From: Aliarcobacter sp.
GTDB taxonomy: Bacteria > Campylobacterota > Campylobacteria > Campylobacterales > Arcobacteraceae
Length of the DNA: 64,000 bases
NCBI GenBank assembly: GCA_028689025.1
Contig: JAQTXA010000014.1
Span: forward strand, 1-64,000
Direction of reading: 5' to 3'
Shown here: positions 53,595 through 63,994 of the stretch, piece by piece
Layout: the number at the start of each line of letters is the position of its first letter
Numbering within the stretch: position 1 is the first letter of the stretch
Position numbers and translations under genes: made by a program
Notes under the pieces: model-generated
What the model saw: only the letters and a program-made list of their open reading frames with translations
What the model was told of the DNA's origin: nothing
Databases searched by the model: none

Positions 53595-53673
53595 TAAAAA
53601 TTATTTTCTCTCGCTATCCCTAAAAATATATCTCTCTTAAGTAAATTTAAATTCCTCTAAACTTTTATTAATG

Positions 53674-53695
53674 TATAATTAACGAATAGTTAATA
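53674..53695 (+). promoter_or_regulatory. Promoter and small inverted repeat before the response regulator
   Basis: An extended -10 TGTATAAT (hexamer 53674-53679) overlaps the start of ATTAAC-GAATA-GTTAAT, a 6-bp inverted repeat around the expected transcription start. It could be a binding site for the regulator itself. Confidence 0.4.
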
Positions 53696-53713
53696 AATAC
53701 CCTCAGGAAATTA

Positions 53714-54430
53714 ATGCAAGTCAATAGATTACATGACCTTATCAAACATACAAAAAATTTAAATATTTTGTATGTAGAAGACAATATAGAAGTTCAAACT
53801 CAAACAGTAAAAATGTTAAAATCTTTTTTTAATACTATATCTATTGCTGATAATGGAAAAATAGGATTAGAACTATTTTTAGATAACAACTCATATCATA
53901 TTATTATTACTGATATAAAGATGCCTATAATTGATGGTTTATCACTAATTGAAACTATTAGAAAAACAGATAAAAAAATCCCAATAATCGTTCTTTCTGC
54001 CCATGATGATAAAGAATATTTCCTAAAAACAATAAATGCTGGAATTGATGGATATATTTTAAAACCTTACAATTTAGCACAAATAATAGAAACACTAACC
54101 AAGATAATTGAAAAATATGATTTTAAGAATCTACTAAAAGAGATAATTGAACTTGATTTCGGATTTTATTGGAATAGAAATTTTAATCAATTATTCAAAA
54201 ATAACCAACAAATTAAATTATCTAAAAATGAGACTAAACTCTTTCAATTATTTATTACTAATCATGATTTAGTAAAAAGTTATAGGGAAATAGAAACATT
54301 TGTATTTGATTTTTATGAAAATGATATGAAAAAAATAAGAAATTTAATGTCAAGACTTAAACTTAAACTAGATTATGATTTATTTGAAACTATTTATTCT
54401 CATGGTTACTCTTTAAAATATAAGCAGTAA
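53714..54430 (+). CDS. Response regulator paired with the dual-SBP kinase
   Basis: A 238-residue protein with AGGAA upstream. The receiver domain (about 15-130) has ILYVEDN, the phosphoacceptor in IITDIKMPIIDG, VLSAHDD and the Lys in YILKPYN. The C-terminus (about 155-238) looks like a winged-helix DNA-binding domain (LSKNETKLFQLFITN, MKKIRNLMSRLKLKL, SHGYSL). It ends two bases before the kinase gene, so the pair forms a two-component system. Confidence 0.9.
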   Translation: MQVNRLHDLIKHTKNLNILYVEDNIEVQTQTVKMLKSFFNTISIADNGKIGLELFLDNNSYHIIITDIKMPIIDGLSLIETIRKTDKKIPIIVLSAHDDKEYFLKTINAGIDGYILKPYNLAQIIETLTKIIEKYDFKNLLKEIIELDFGFYWNRNFNQLFKNNQQIKLSKNETKLFQLFITNHDLVKSYREIETFVFDFYENDMKKIRNLMSRLKLKLDYDLFETIYSHGYSLKYKQ

Positions 54431-54432
54431 AT

Positions 54433-57252
54433 TTGAAAATCTTATTTCTCTTTTTTTCTTTTGTTTTTATTAATTTAAATATATTAAATGCAAATGATTT
54501 TTCAAAAACTTTAACAAAAGAAGAGTTAGAATATCTTCAAAAAAATCAACCTCTTAGACTTCATAATGAACAATATTGGCCACCATATAATTTTAATGAA
54601 GATGGTGTTCCAAAAGGTTTTGTAATAGATTATATGAATCTAATTTCTAGTAAATTAGATATTAAAATAAAGTATATTTCAGGTCCATCGTGGAATGAAT
54701 TTATGGAGATGTTAAAAACTGATCAATTAGATGCAATCATAAATATTGCAAAAAATGATGAAAGAGAAAAATATTTTAATTTTACAAATGTATTTCATTC
54801 AGCAGCAAATGCGATTTATGTAAAAAAAGGAAATGAAAATCTTGATTCCCTAGAAAAACTCAAAGGTAAAACAATTGTTATGCCAAAAGGTTTTTTTGCT
54901 CAACAATATTTAGAACAATATTATCCAGAAATAAACCAAATACTTGTAAAAGATTCTGTTGAAGCATTGAGATTATTATCACTTGGAAAAGCAGATGCAA
55001 CAATAGATAAAAAAAATGTATTAGACTATGTAATCTCAACTAAAAACATCTCTCTTGTAGTACCAACTAACTATGTTAATGATGATAGATTAATTAGTCA
55101 CATTAGAGTTGCCACATCAAAAGATAAACCCTTATTAAACTCTATTTTAAATAAAGCTCAAAACTCAATAACAGATGAAGAGTTATTAACTTTAAAAAGA
55201 AAATGGTTTAGTTCAAATGAAATAATTGATAAAAAGAAGTTTCTAACAAACGATGAAAAAGATTATCTTAAAAACAAATCTATAATTAAAATGTGTAATA
55301 TTATAAATTTAAAACCAATTGAGTTTAAAGAAGATAATAAATTACAAGGAATTAATATTGATTTACTAACTTTAATATCAAATAAATTAGATATTAATAT
55401 TGAACAAATTAATTCTAAAAATGAAAAAGAAGCGCTAGAGTATTTAGAAAATGGAACTTGTGATATTTTACCACTTATTTCAAAAGAGAATATAAAAAAA
55501 GATCTTCTGAATATTACACAGCCAATTCTTAGTTATAAACTAGCAATAATCACACAAAGTGGCAAAGCGGTTATTCAAGATATAGAAGAAATAATCCATA
55601 AAAAAATGGCTAAACAAAAAGATTCAGAATATATAAATCTATTAAAAAAATCTTATCCAGATATAAATATTTATGAAACAAAAAATGATTATGAAACATT
55701 GGAAGCTGTTAATAGTAATAAAGTTGATTTTGCAATTGAACCATTGCCAGTTGTTGCTTATAATATGTCGAAATATGCACTAAACAATATTTTCATATCA
55801 AGATATACGGATATGCTCTTTGAAACGGTTATTGCCACATCTAGAAACAATGATTTATTATTTAATATATTAAATAAAACTATTCGAGAGATTAGTTCAA
55901 ATGAACAAACAATAATATTTAATAAATGGACTAACATATCAAGAAAAGAACCTTTTGATTACATTGTTTTGTGGAAAATTTTATCTGCAATTTTAATTAT
56001 TATATGCGTTATTGCATATAGACAAATTATTTTGTATAAACATAATAAAAAACTAAAAATTGCTAATAATGAGATTGCAGAGAAAAATATTCAAATTGCA
56101 AAACAAAAAGAACTTTTTGAAAAACTTTATAGTAAATCAGCAGATGGTGTTTTATTAATAAAAGATAAGAAGATAGTTGATTGTAATGAAGCTAGTTTAA
56201 AAATATTACAATATGCAAAAGATGAATTATTGGGAAAATTTCTTTCTAATATCTCACCAGATTTCCAGCCCGATAATGAAAGTTCAAGTATAAAAGCCAC
56301 AAATAAAATTGATGAAGCTTTGAATAATGGAATTTCAAATTTTGAATGGGTTCATATTAATAAACAAAAAAAACATCTATGGATAGAAATTGTATTGACA
56401 TCTATTGAAATTGATAATAATTCTGTAATTCATGCAGTTATTAGAGATATAAATAAAAGAAAAAAGATGGAGCATAAGCTTGAAATTTTAACTCATACTT
56501 TAGAAGAAAGAATAGATGAAGAGATTAAAAAAAATCAAGAAAAAACTAAACAATTAATACAACAATCAAGACTTGCTCAAATGGGTGAGATGCTCTCTAT
56601 GATTGCTCATCAATGGCGTCAACCACTAACAGCAATAAGTGCAACCACTAATAATTTACAGCTAAAAATCTTACTTAATGAAGAGATTGACAATAATACT
56701 TTAAAAGAGGAGTTAGAATTAATTACAAATTACTCTCAACATCTTTCTCTTACAATTGATGATTTTAGAAACTTTTTCAAAACCGATAAAGTAAAAATGA
56801 GTTGTAAAATTGAAGATATTATAGAAAAATCAATAAATATAATAAAAACTTCTTTTGAGTCAAAGAATATACATGTAAAAACAAAATATCATTTTAATAG
56901 TGAAATATTCTCTTACACAAGTGAAATTCAGCAAGTTATATTAATAATTTTAAAAAATGCAGAAGATATTTTAATGGAAAATAACATTGAGAATAAATTA
57001 ATTAAAATCAATACTTTTAGAAAAAAAGATTTTGCAATCATTCAAATAAAAGATAATGCTGGTGGAATTTCTGATGAAATTATAAATAAAATTTTTGACC
57101 CATATTTTTCTACAAAAAAAGCAAAAGATGGCACAGGAATTGGTCTTTATATGAGTAAAATTATTATTGATGAACATTGTGCTGGAAATTTAAGTGTAAA
57201 AAATGGCAAAGAAGGTGCAATCTTTCAAATAAAATTACCACTTAGTATATGA
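54433..57252 (+). CDS. Sensor histidine kinase with two periplasmic solute-binding domains
   Basis: A 939-residue protein starting at TTG. It has a signal/anchor sequence (1-20) and two SBP_bac_3 domains (about 30-275 and 285-500) with the starting strands PLRLHNEQYWPPYNF and IIKMCNIINLKPIEF. A membrane span lies at about 515-535, a short coiled coil follows, and a PAS domain covers about 560-680. The kinase core has H-box MIAHQWRQPLTAISA, N-box ILKNAEDIL and GTGIGLYMSK. It is organised like the kinase at 41051 but is linked to its own regulator. The ligand is unknown; small amino-acid-like solutes are typical for the domain. Confidence 0.92.
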   Translation: MKILFLFFSFVFINLNILNANDFSKTLTKEELEYLQKNQPLRLHNEQYWPPYNFNEDGVPKGFVIDYMNLISSKLDIKIKYISGPSWNEFMEMLKTDQLDAIINIAKNDEREKYFNFTNVFHSAANAIYVKKGNENLDSLEKLKGKTIVMPKGFFAQQYLEQYYPEINQILVKDSVEALRLLSLGKADATIDKKNVLDYVISTKNISLVVPTNYVNDDRLISHIRVATSKDKPLLNSILNKAQNSITDEELLTLKRKWFSSNEIIDKKKFLTNDEKDYLKNKSIIKMCNIINLKPIEFKEDNKLQGINIDLLTLISNKLDINIEQINSKNEKEALEYLENGTCDILPLISKENIKKDLLNITQPILSYKLAIITQSGKAVIQDIEEIIHKKMAKQKDSEYINLLKKSYPDINIYETKNDYETLEAVNSNKVDFAIEPLPVVAYNMSKYALNNIFISRYTDMLFETVIATSRNNDLLFNILNKTIREISSNEQTIIFNKWTNISRKEPFDYIVLWKILSAILIIICVIAYRQIILYKHNKKLKIANNEIAEKNIQIAKQKELFEKLYSKSADGVLLIKDKKIVDCNEASLKILQYAKDELLGKFLSNISPDFQPDNESSSIKATNKIDEALNNGISNFEWVHINKQKKHLWIEIVLTSIEIDNNSVIHAVIRDINKRKKMEHKLEILTHTLEERIDEEIKKNQEKTKQLIQQSRLAQMGEMLSMIAHQWRQPLTAISATTNNLQLKILLNEEIDNNTLKEELELITNYSQHLSLTIDDFRNFFKTDKVKMSCKIEDIIEKSINIIKTSFESKNIHVKTKYHFNSEIFSYTSEIQQVILIILKNAEDILMENNIENKLIKINTFRKKDFAIIQIKDNAGGISDEIINKIFDPYFSTKKAKDGTGIGLYMSKIIIDEHCAGNLSVKNGKEGAIFQIKLPLSI

Positions 57253-57267
57253 AAAAGCATTTTTATA

Positions 57268-57273
57268 TATAAT
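57268..57273 (+). promoter_or_regulatory. Candidate -10 box for pepD
   Basis: TATAAT lies 21 bases before the ATG, shortly after the kinase stop, suggesting pepD has its own promoter. Confidence 0.35.
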
Positions 57274-57294
57274 ACAAAAAATCAAAGGAATTTT

Positions 57295-58587
57295 ATGAGT
57301 AATAATATAATAGAAATTTTTAAAACAATAACAGCGATACCAAGATGTTCAGGAACTCACCAACCATTTATAAACTACATGAAAGAAGTATCAGAACAGT
57401 TTGGATATCTATGTTTAGTTGATGAAACAAATAATATCTTATGTAAAAAAGAAAACTCAACTGCCCTACTTGCTTTTCAATCTCACTATGATATTGTTTG
57501 TTTAAGTGATAATTGTGTTCCTCAAATCATTCAAAATGGTGACATTTTAACAGCTGCTGATTCAACTTTAGGAAGTGATAATGGAATTGGTTGTTCATAT
57601 ATGATTGCGCTAATATCTGAGGGTTATGATGGCGAGTTTTTATTTACAAGTGATGAAGAGATTGGATTAATTGGAGCAAATAATTTAGCATTGCCTTTAA
57701 ATGCTTCATATATGTTAAATCTTGATAGTGAAGAAGAAGGTGAGATTTGCATCGGTTGCGCTGGTGGAGTTGATATTTTTGGAACAAATTCAAATAAAAA
57801 AATAGTTCCAAATACAGACAATTTAGATTTATACGAAATAACTATAGGAAAACTTCAAGGTGGACACAGTGGTGTTGATATTGATAAAAATATTCCAAAT
57901 GGTATAAAACTAATAGCAAAAACCATAAAAGAGTGTGAAGGAAAACTTCTTGATATAAATGGCGGTGAAAGAATCAACTCAATTCCTGTTAATGTAAAAG
58001 CAATTATTGCAAGTGCAATTACACCAATAGCAAGTCATGAAAATATGAAAATAGAAAAAGTTGCATCAAAATCTGAACACTTAAATATCTATGATGATAA
58101 AATCATCGATTTTATTTATAATTTCCAAAATGGCATAAGAGCCATGAATGAAGAGTTAAATGTAGTTCAAACATCAATAAACCTAGCAATAATAAAAACA
58201 GGAATAGATGAGATAAAAATAGAACTAAGTGGTCGTTCTATGGATAATGAAGATTTGAAAAACCTAAAAGATGAAACAATTCAAATGTTAAAAGATTATA
58301 ATTTTGAAGTTTCAACAAATGGAAAATATCCAGCATGGAAACCAGATATTAATGAATTCACTTCAAAAGTTCTAGAAATATACAAAGAATTTAATCCAAA
58401 AGCTTCCCTAGAAGCAATCCACGCAGGATTAGAATGTGCAATATTCAAAGATAAATATCCTTTTATAAAAGTAGCTTCAATTGGACCTACAATAAACTTT
58501 CCTCACTCAAGAAAAGAACAAGTTTCTATAAAATCAGTGGAAAATGTTTATAAAATTGTTAAGAAAATTACGGAAGAATTAAATTAA
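57295..58587 (+). CDS. pepD: Aminoacyl-histidine dipeptidase (PepD, M20 family)
   Basis: A 430-residue protein. Zinc-site motifs are QSHYDIVCL, TLGSDNGIG and SDEEIGLIGA, with a large insert domain containing LQGGHSGVDIDKNIPN and a C-terminal HAGLECAIF/ FPHSRKEQVS region. The order and length match PepD (carnosinase-like, 485 residues in E. coli, slightly shorter here). It cleaves Xaa-His dipeptides in the cytoplasm. This is a different M20 branch from the protein at 23561. It is monocistronic with a convergent terminator. Confidence 0.92.
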   Translation: MSNNIIEIFKTITAIPRCSGTHQPFINYMKEVSEQFGYLCLVDETNNILCKKENSTALLAFQSHYDIVCLSDNCVPQIIQNGDILTAADSTLGSDNGIGCSYMIALISEGYDGEFLFTSDEEIGLIGANNLALPLNASYMLNLDSEEEGEICIGCAGGVDIFGTNSNKKIVPNTDNLDLYEITIGKLQGGHSGVDIDKNIPNGIKLIAKTIKECEGKLLDINGGERINSIPVNVKAIIASAITPIASHENMKIEKVASKSEHLNIYDDKIIDFIYNFQNGIRAMNEELNVVQTSINLAIIKTGIDEIKIELSGRSMDNEDLKNLKDETIQMLKDYNFEVSTNGKYPAWKPDINEFTSKVLEIYKEFNPKASLEAIHAGLECAIFKDKYPFIKVASIGPTINFPHSRKEQVSIKSVENVYKIVKKITEELN

Positions 58588-58615
58588 GAGAGAAATAGAT
58601 TTTCTATTTTTCTCT
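58587..58615. terminator. Bidirectional hairpin between pepD and the small membrane protein gene
   Basis: AGAGAGAAATAG pairs with CTATTTTTCTCT (12 bp with one G-T wobble) around an ATTTT loop. It starts at the last base of pepD and extends into the 3' codons of the converging gene. Confidence 0.5.
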
Positions 58616-58945
58616 AGCTTTTTGAATATCATACGAATATTTATACACCATATAATCAAACATCTTAGCTTCTTGATTTTTTTGGAAGAAAAAAAACATC
58701 TCTACTAATCTAAAACTCATTCTAAAAAATGCTGTAAAAGGAACTAAATAACTAAAAATTGTTGAATAAGTTCTATATGGATAATACTTTTCTAACTCAT
58801 CTTTTAGCTCTTTTAAAACTAAACTCTCTTCTTGTAATTTCATTCTGTCTTGTGCTGAAATTGTTCTTACTGCAATTAAAAAATTAACCACAAACATCAA
58901 CGCATTCAAATTCCAACCCGTGATACAAATATCTAAATAACTCAT
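58604..58945 (-). CDS. Small membrane-associated hypothetical protein
   Basis: A 113-residue protein. A hydrophobic N-terminal segment (about 8-27) is followed by a charged helix (RMKLQEESLVLKELKDELEK), a second hydrophobic region (about 62-88, ending FFFFQKN) and a basic C-terminus. I do not recognise the family. It sits between pepD and ligA and could be divergently expressed with ligA. Confidence 0.6.
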   Translation of the reverse strand: MSYLDICITGWNLNALMFVVNFLIAVRTISAQDRMKLQEESLVLKELKDELEKYYPYRTYSTIFSYLVPFTAFFRMSFRLVEMFFFFQKNQEAKMFDYMVYKYSYDIQKAREK

Positions 58946-59015
58946 TTATTCTCTTTGTCTTTAATATTAAGGCTAGGATTATAACTTATTTATCTTTTAT
59001 ACTAAATCTATTAAG

Positions 59016-59021
59016 TATAAT
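59016..59021 (+). promoter_or_regulatory. Candidate -10 box for ligA
   Basis: TATAAT followed by TGCGACTT lies 32 bases before the ligA ATG; the same GCGACTT follows the dnaJ -10 region. Confidence 0.4.
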
Positions 59022-59046
59022 TGCGACTTAAAAATATTAATAATGA

Positions 59047-60999
<1,953 letters not shown>

Positions 61000-61041
61000 A
61001 AATAATAATTTTATTTTAGAGTGAATTTAATAAAATTTAAG

Positions 61042-61047
61042 TATAAT
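61042..61047 (+). promoter_or_regulatory. Candidate -10 box for the flagellin-like gene
   Basis: TATAAT lies 28 bases before the ATG; AAGGAG (61064-61069) is the ribosome binding site. No sigma-28 (GCCGATAA-like) or sigma-54 (GG-N10-GC) element was found, so the gene may not follow classical flagellin control. Confidence 0.45.
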
Positions 61048-61075
61048 ATAAGCAATTATAAAAAAGGAGTGAAAT

Positions 61076-61870
61076 ATGGATGTTAATAGTATAAGTAATA
61101 ATATATCTACACTTAATACCTCGTCTTCTTTAAACTTGGACAAAATTGGTTCAAGTAAATCCGTAACGAAAACAAGTGAAGATGGTGCAAATCTTTATAT
61201 AAATGAATACAATAAAAAAAGAGATGAATTATCTTCAAATGTACAATCTTTAAATGATGGAATTGCTGTTACAAAAATAGCACAAAATTCTATTGATAAA
61301 CAACAAGGTTATCTTAAAAATATTCAAACTAAACTTGAAAATGCAAACTCTTATGAAAATAAAAATGATTTAAAACAAAGTATAAATGAAGATTTAAGAA
61401 ACTTTAATCAAGTTGCTTATGATACTAAATTCAAAAGAGAAAATATTATTGCTTCAAATTATTATGATGACAAAGCAACAATTGATGTAAATACAAAAAG
61501 TGCTAATTTTTCTATAGAAAAACCAAATACACCAACTTATGCAAATGATATTTTTGAATTGTCAAATAGTCTTGATTTAAATAATCCAGAAGCATTACAA
61601 GCGCTTTCATCAAAAGTACAAAGTTCATCTAATCAATTACAAAGTACTTACAATAGTTTTACTGAATTTGGAAATAAACTTGAAAATAATGCAAAAGAGA
61701 CTATAAAAGAACAAGTTAATTTATATAATGAAAATAAAACAAATAAAGATAGAAATTTTGGGAATGACTCAACAGACTTCTCAAAAACAAATATTAATGC
61801 AAATATGGGATATTTAGCAGCTTCTCAAGCTAATATCGTTCAAGCACAAAGTGTAAGATTATTATCTTAA
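61076..61870 (+). CDS. Short flagellin-like protein
   Basis: A 264-residue protein without cysteines. The N-terminal helical part (NVQSLNDGIAVTKIAQNSID to about residue 105) resembles the D0/D1 region of flagellins. The C-terminus (MGYLAASQANIVQAQSVRLL) closely matches the flagellin C-terminal D0 helix. The middle is Asn/Ser/Lys-rich and short. Structural flagellins are usually much longer; at this size it resembles the Campylobacter FlaC type, which is exported through the flagellar apparatus but is not a major filament protein. Export and role are inference. The end overlaps the convergent ppx/gppA by four bases. Confidence 0.72.
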   Translation: MDVNSISNNISTLNTSSSLNLDKIGSSKSVTKTSEDGANLYINEYNKKRDELSSNVQSLNDGIAVTKIAQNSIDKQQGYLKNIQTKLENANSYENKNDLKQSINEDLRNFNQVAYDTKFKRENIIASNYYDDKATIDVNTKSANFSIEKPNTPTYANDIFELSNSLDLNNPEALQALSSKVQSSSNQLQSTYNSFTEFGNKLENNAKETIKEQVNLYNENKTNKDRNFGNDSTDFSKTNINANMGYLAASQANIVQAQSVRLLS

Positions 61871-61884
61871 TCTTTACACTTTGT
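61846..61884. terminator. Long hairpin across the converging ends of the flagellin-like gene and ppx/gppA
   Basis: ACAAAGTGTAAGATTA pairs with TAATCTTTACACTTTGT over 16 bp with one bulged T and a TTATCT loop. Both arms are coding: the left in the flagellin-like gene and the right in the phosphatase gene. Confidence 0.6.
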
Positions 61885-62787
61885 TTCACAATAATTTATA
61901 GCAACGCCTTCTCTTAATCCATCATCTAAAACTATTGATTCATTTTTATCTAAAACTTCAAAAATCATTTTATAAATAAAAATACCAACTTCTATAAATT
62001 CAACTCTACCGCGACCTACTAATTTTGATATATCTTCTTTTGATAAGTTTTTAAAAATATTTAAACTATTAGAAATATCTTCAAGATTTACTATTGTTCC
62101 ATTTACAATATTTCTATCATAAGAAAAAAAATCTTGACCCAATTTTATTGCAGCTATGGTAGTTGGAGTTCCAGCAGTTGCCACAAAACTATAATCTTTT
62201 AAATCTATATTTAAACTGTCTAAAAATCTCTTTATCTCATTTTTTCTATTATCTAAATCATTGTGTAAATCAATATGTTTAAGATATTTTTGAGTCATAG
62301 TAACAATTCCGAAATCAAAACTATGGGCTTCATATTTATCATTTGTATTTACTATAATTTCAGTAGAACCTCCACCAATATCTAATAATACAAACTTCTC
62401 TGAATTTATTTTCTCTCTTTTTAGTGCATATTTTACAGCTAATAAAGTAAGTCTTGCTTCTTCATTTCCATCTATTATAGAAAAACTTGTTCCAACTTTT
62501 TCTTTTAAATATTCTAGAACTTCTTTATTATTTGAAGCTTTTCTCATGGCAGCCGTTGTTACACAAACTGCATCTGAAGGATTATAATTAATAACTTCAA
62601 TAGAGTGTGAAATAGCTTTAATAACTCGTTGTATTGCTTCTTCTGAGATGATTCCAGTATCCACTAACCCATCTGCCATACCAACCACTTCATTGTATTC
62701 TGAAATGATTTTATGATTTTTACAATCATATTTCAAAACACGAAATGAATTTGAACCTAAATCAATAGTTACTATTTCTTGATTCAT
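61867..62787 (-). CDS. ppx: Ppx/GppA-family phosphatase
   Basis: A 306-residue ASKHA-fold protein. The phosphate-binding motifs are IDLGSNSFRVL at the N-terminus and LLDIGGGSTEII near residue 140. A third is VATAGTPTTIAAIKLGQ near residue 210. These enzymes remove phosphate from polyphosphate ends or from pppGpp, connecting to the stringent response. At 306 residues it is the short form, common in Campylobacterota, without the C-terminal HD-like domain. The two activities cannot be told apart by sequence. It starts eight bases after pssA. Confidence 0.92.
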   Translation of the reverse strand: MNQEIVTIDLGSNSFRVLKYDCKNHKIISEYNEVVGMADGLVDTGIISEEAIQRVIKAISHSIEVINYNPSDAVCVTTAAMRKASNNKEVLEYLKEKVGTSFSIIDGNEEARLTLLAVKYALKREKINSEKFVLLDIGGGSTEIIVNTNDKYEAHSFDFGIVTMTQKYLKHIDLHNDLDNRKNEIKRFLDSLNIDLKDYSFVATAGTPTTIAAIKLGQDFFSYDRNIVNGTIVNLEDISNSLNIFKNLSKEDISKLVGRGRVEFIEVGIFIYKMIFEVLDKNESIVLDDGLREGVAINYCETKCKD

Positions 62788-62795
62788 TAAAATTC

Positions 62796-63353
62796 TTATA
62801 AATGAGGGATTTTAATTTTTGAGTTTAATAAATATCCAATTAATATCATCATTAATAAAACGAAAGTTTCTGATATAAATCCTGTTAAAAAAATCAAATA
62901 AACAGCCCATAATAAAATAGCACCAAGAGGAGTTGGAATACCTGTGAAGAATTTTTCTACTTTTCCCTCATCTGCATTTATATTAAATTGAATTAATCTT
63001 CTAAGTCCTGAAATAACATAATAAACAAAAGCAAAAATAATCAAAGGCATACTTAAAAATGCCTCTTTTGTGTCAATAACTGCAAAAAAGATAAACATTG
63101 ATGGAACGATAACAAAAGATAAAAAATCAGCAAAAGAATCAAGTTGAATTCCAAATTGAGTAGATAAATTATATTTTCTTGCAATTTTTCCATCAACAAT
63201 GTCAAAACCACCCGCAAGCCAAGCAAAAAGTGCAGCTGCAAAAAACTCATGGTGAGTTAAAAAATAAATTGCAAAAATTCCTGATGCAATATTAAAAAAA
63301 GTTACGATATTAGCTAAATTGAAATGATTATGTTTATTAAACAAAAAACTCAT
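62796..63353 (-). CDS. pssA: CDP-alcohol phosphatidyltransferase, probably phosphatidylserine synthase
   Basis: A 185-residue membrane protein with the catalytic motif of the family, FDIVDGKIARKYNLS continuing to LDSFAD (D-G-x2-A-R-x8-G-x3-D-x3-D). The C-terminal TGIPTPLGAILL segment is typical of bacterial PssA of the Bacillus/Helicobacter type. It makes phosphatidylserine, the precursor of phosphatidylethanolamine, from CDP-diacylglycerol and serine. It is somewhat shorter than Helicobacter PssA (about 237). It overlaps the upstream GGDEF gene by four bases (ATGA). Confidence 0.9.
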   Translation of the reverse strand: MSFLFNKHNHFNLANIVTFFNIASGIFAIYFLTHHEFFAAALFAWLAGGFDIVDGKIARKYNLSTQFGIQLDSFADFLSFVIVPSMFIFFAVIDTKEAFLSMPLIIFAFVYYVISGLRRLIQFNINADEGKVEKFFTGIPTPLGAILLWAVYLIFLTGFISETFVLLMMILIGYLLNSKIKIPHL

Positions 63354-63994
63354 TCTTTCCCTTTATATATATGATATTGATTTCGACCATTTTCTTTTGA
63401 TTTATACAAACATTCATCTGCTTGTTTATAAAGTTTGTTAGCAGATACATAAGTGTGTGGCTCATATATGATAGCTCCCATTGAAATTGAAACGATGTCG
63501 AGTATTTTACTATTTTTATGCTCAATTTCTAGTTCTAAAATTTTATAATTTATGTCTTTTAGGCAATTTTCTAAACTATTTTCATCAATATCAAATAAAA
63601 CAACGCCAAACTCTTCTCCACCTAACCTAAAAACAAATTCATATTTTTTATTGAAAAACTCTTTTAAGGTAAATGCAACTTTCTTTAATGTTTCATCACC
63701 CATATCATGACCATAAGTGTCATTGTATTGCTTAAAATAATCAATATCAAACATAATAAATGCACATTTCCAATTATTTGCATTTGCAATAAAAGGCATA
63801 TTATCAAAAATAGTATCAAAATATTTTCTGTTATATAATTTTGTCATTGAATCAGTTATAGAGTCTATTTTATATTTTTTATTAAGAACAGTAAGTTGTC
63901 TATCTTTTTTTATTACTTGAAATATAATATAAACAATAATTACAAAAGATAACAATAAAATTGTCACAATGCTATAAAATAAATATCTCTTCAT
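63350..63994 (-). CDS. Membrane diguanylate cyclase (GGDEF), possibly truncated at the window edge
   Basis: 214 residues from the ATG at 63994. One hydrophobic span (about 5-27) precedes a short linker and a complete GGDEF domain with FDIDYFKQYNDTYGHDMGD and the active motif RLGGEEFGV, so c-di-GMP synthesis is expected. No in-frame stop lies between the ATG and the window end six bases upstream. The true start, and perhaps a periplasmic sensor domain, may lie beyond it. The pssA start overlaps its stop. Confidence 0.85.
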   Translation of the reverse strand: MKRYLFYSIVTILLLSFVIIVYIIFQVIKKDRQLTVLNKKYKIDSITDSMTKLYNRKYFDTIFDNMPFIANANNWKCAFIMFDIDYFKQYNDTYGHDMGDETLKKVAFTLKEFFNKKYEFVFRLGGEEFGVVLFDIDENSLENCLKDINYKILELEIEHKNSKILDIVSISMGAIIYEPHTYVSANKLYKQADECLYKSKENGRNQYHIYKGKE

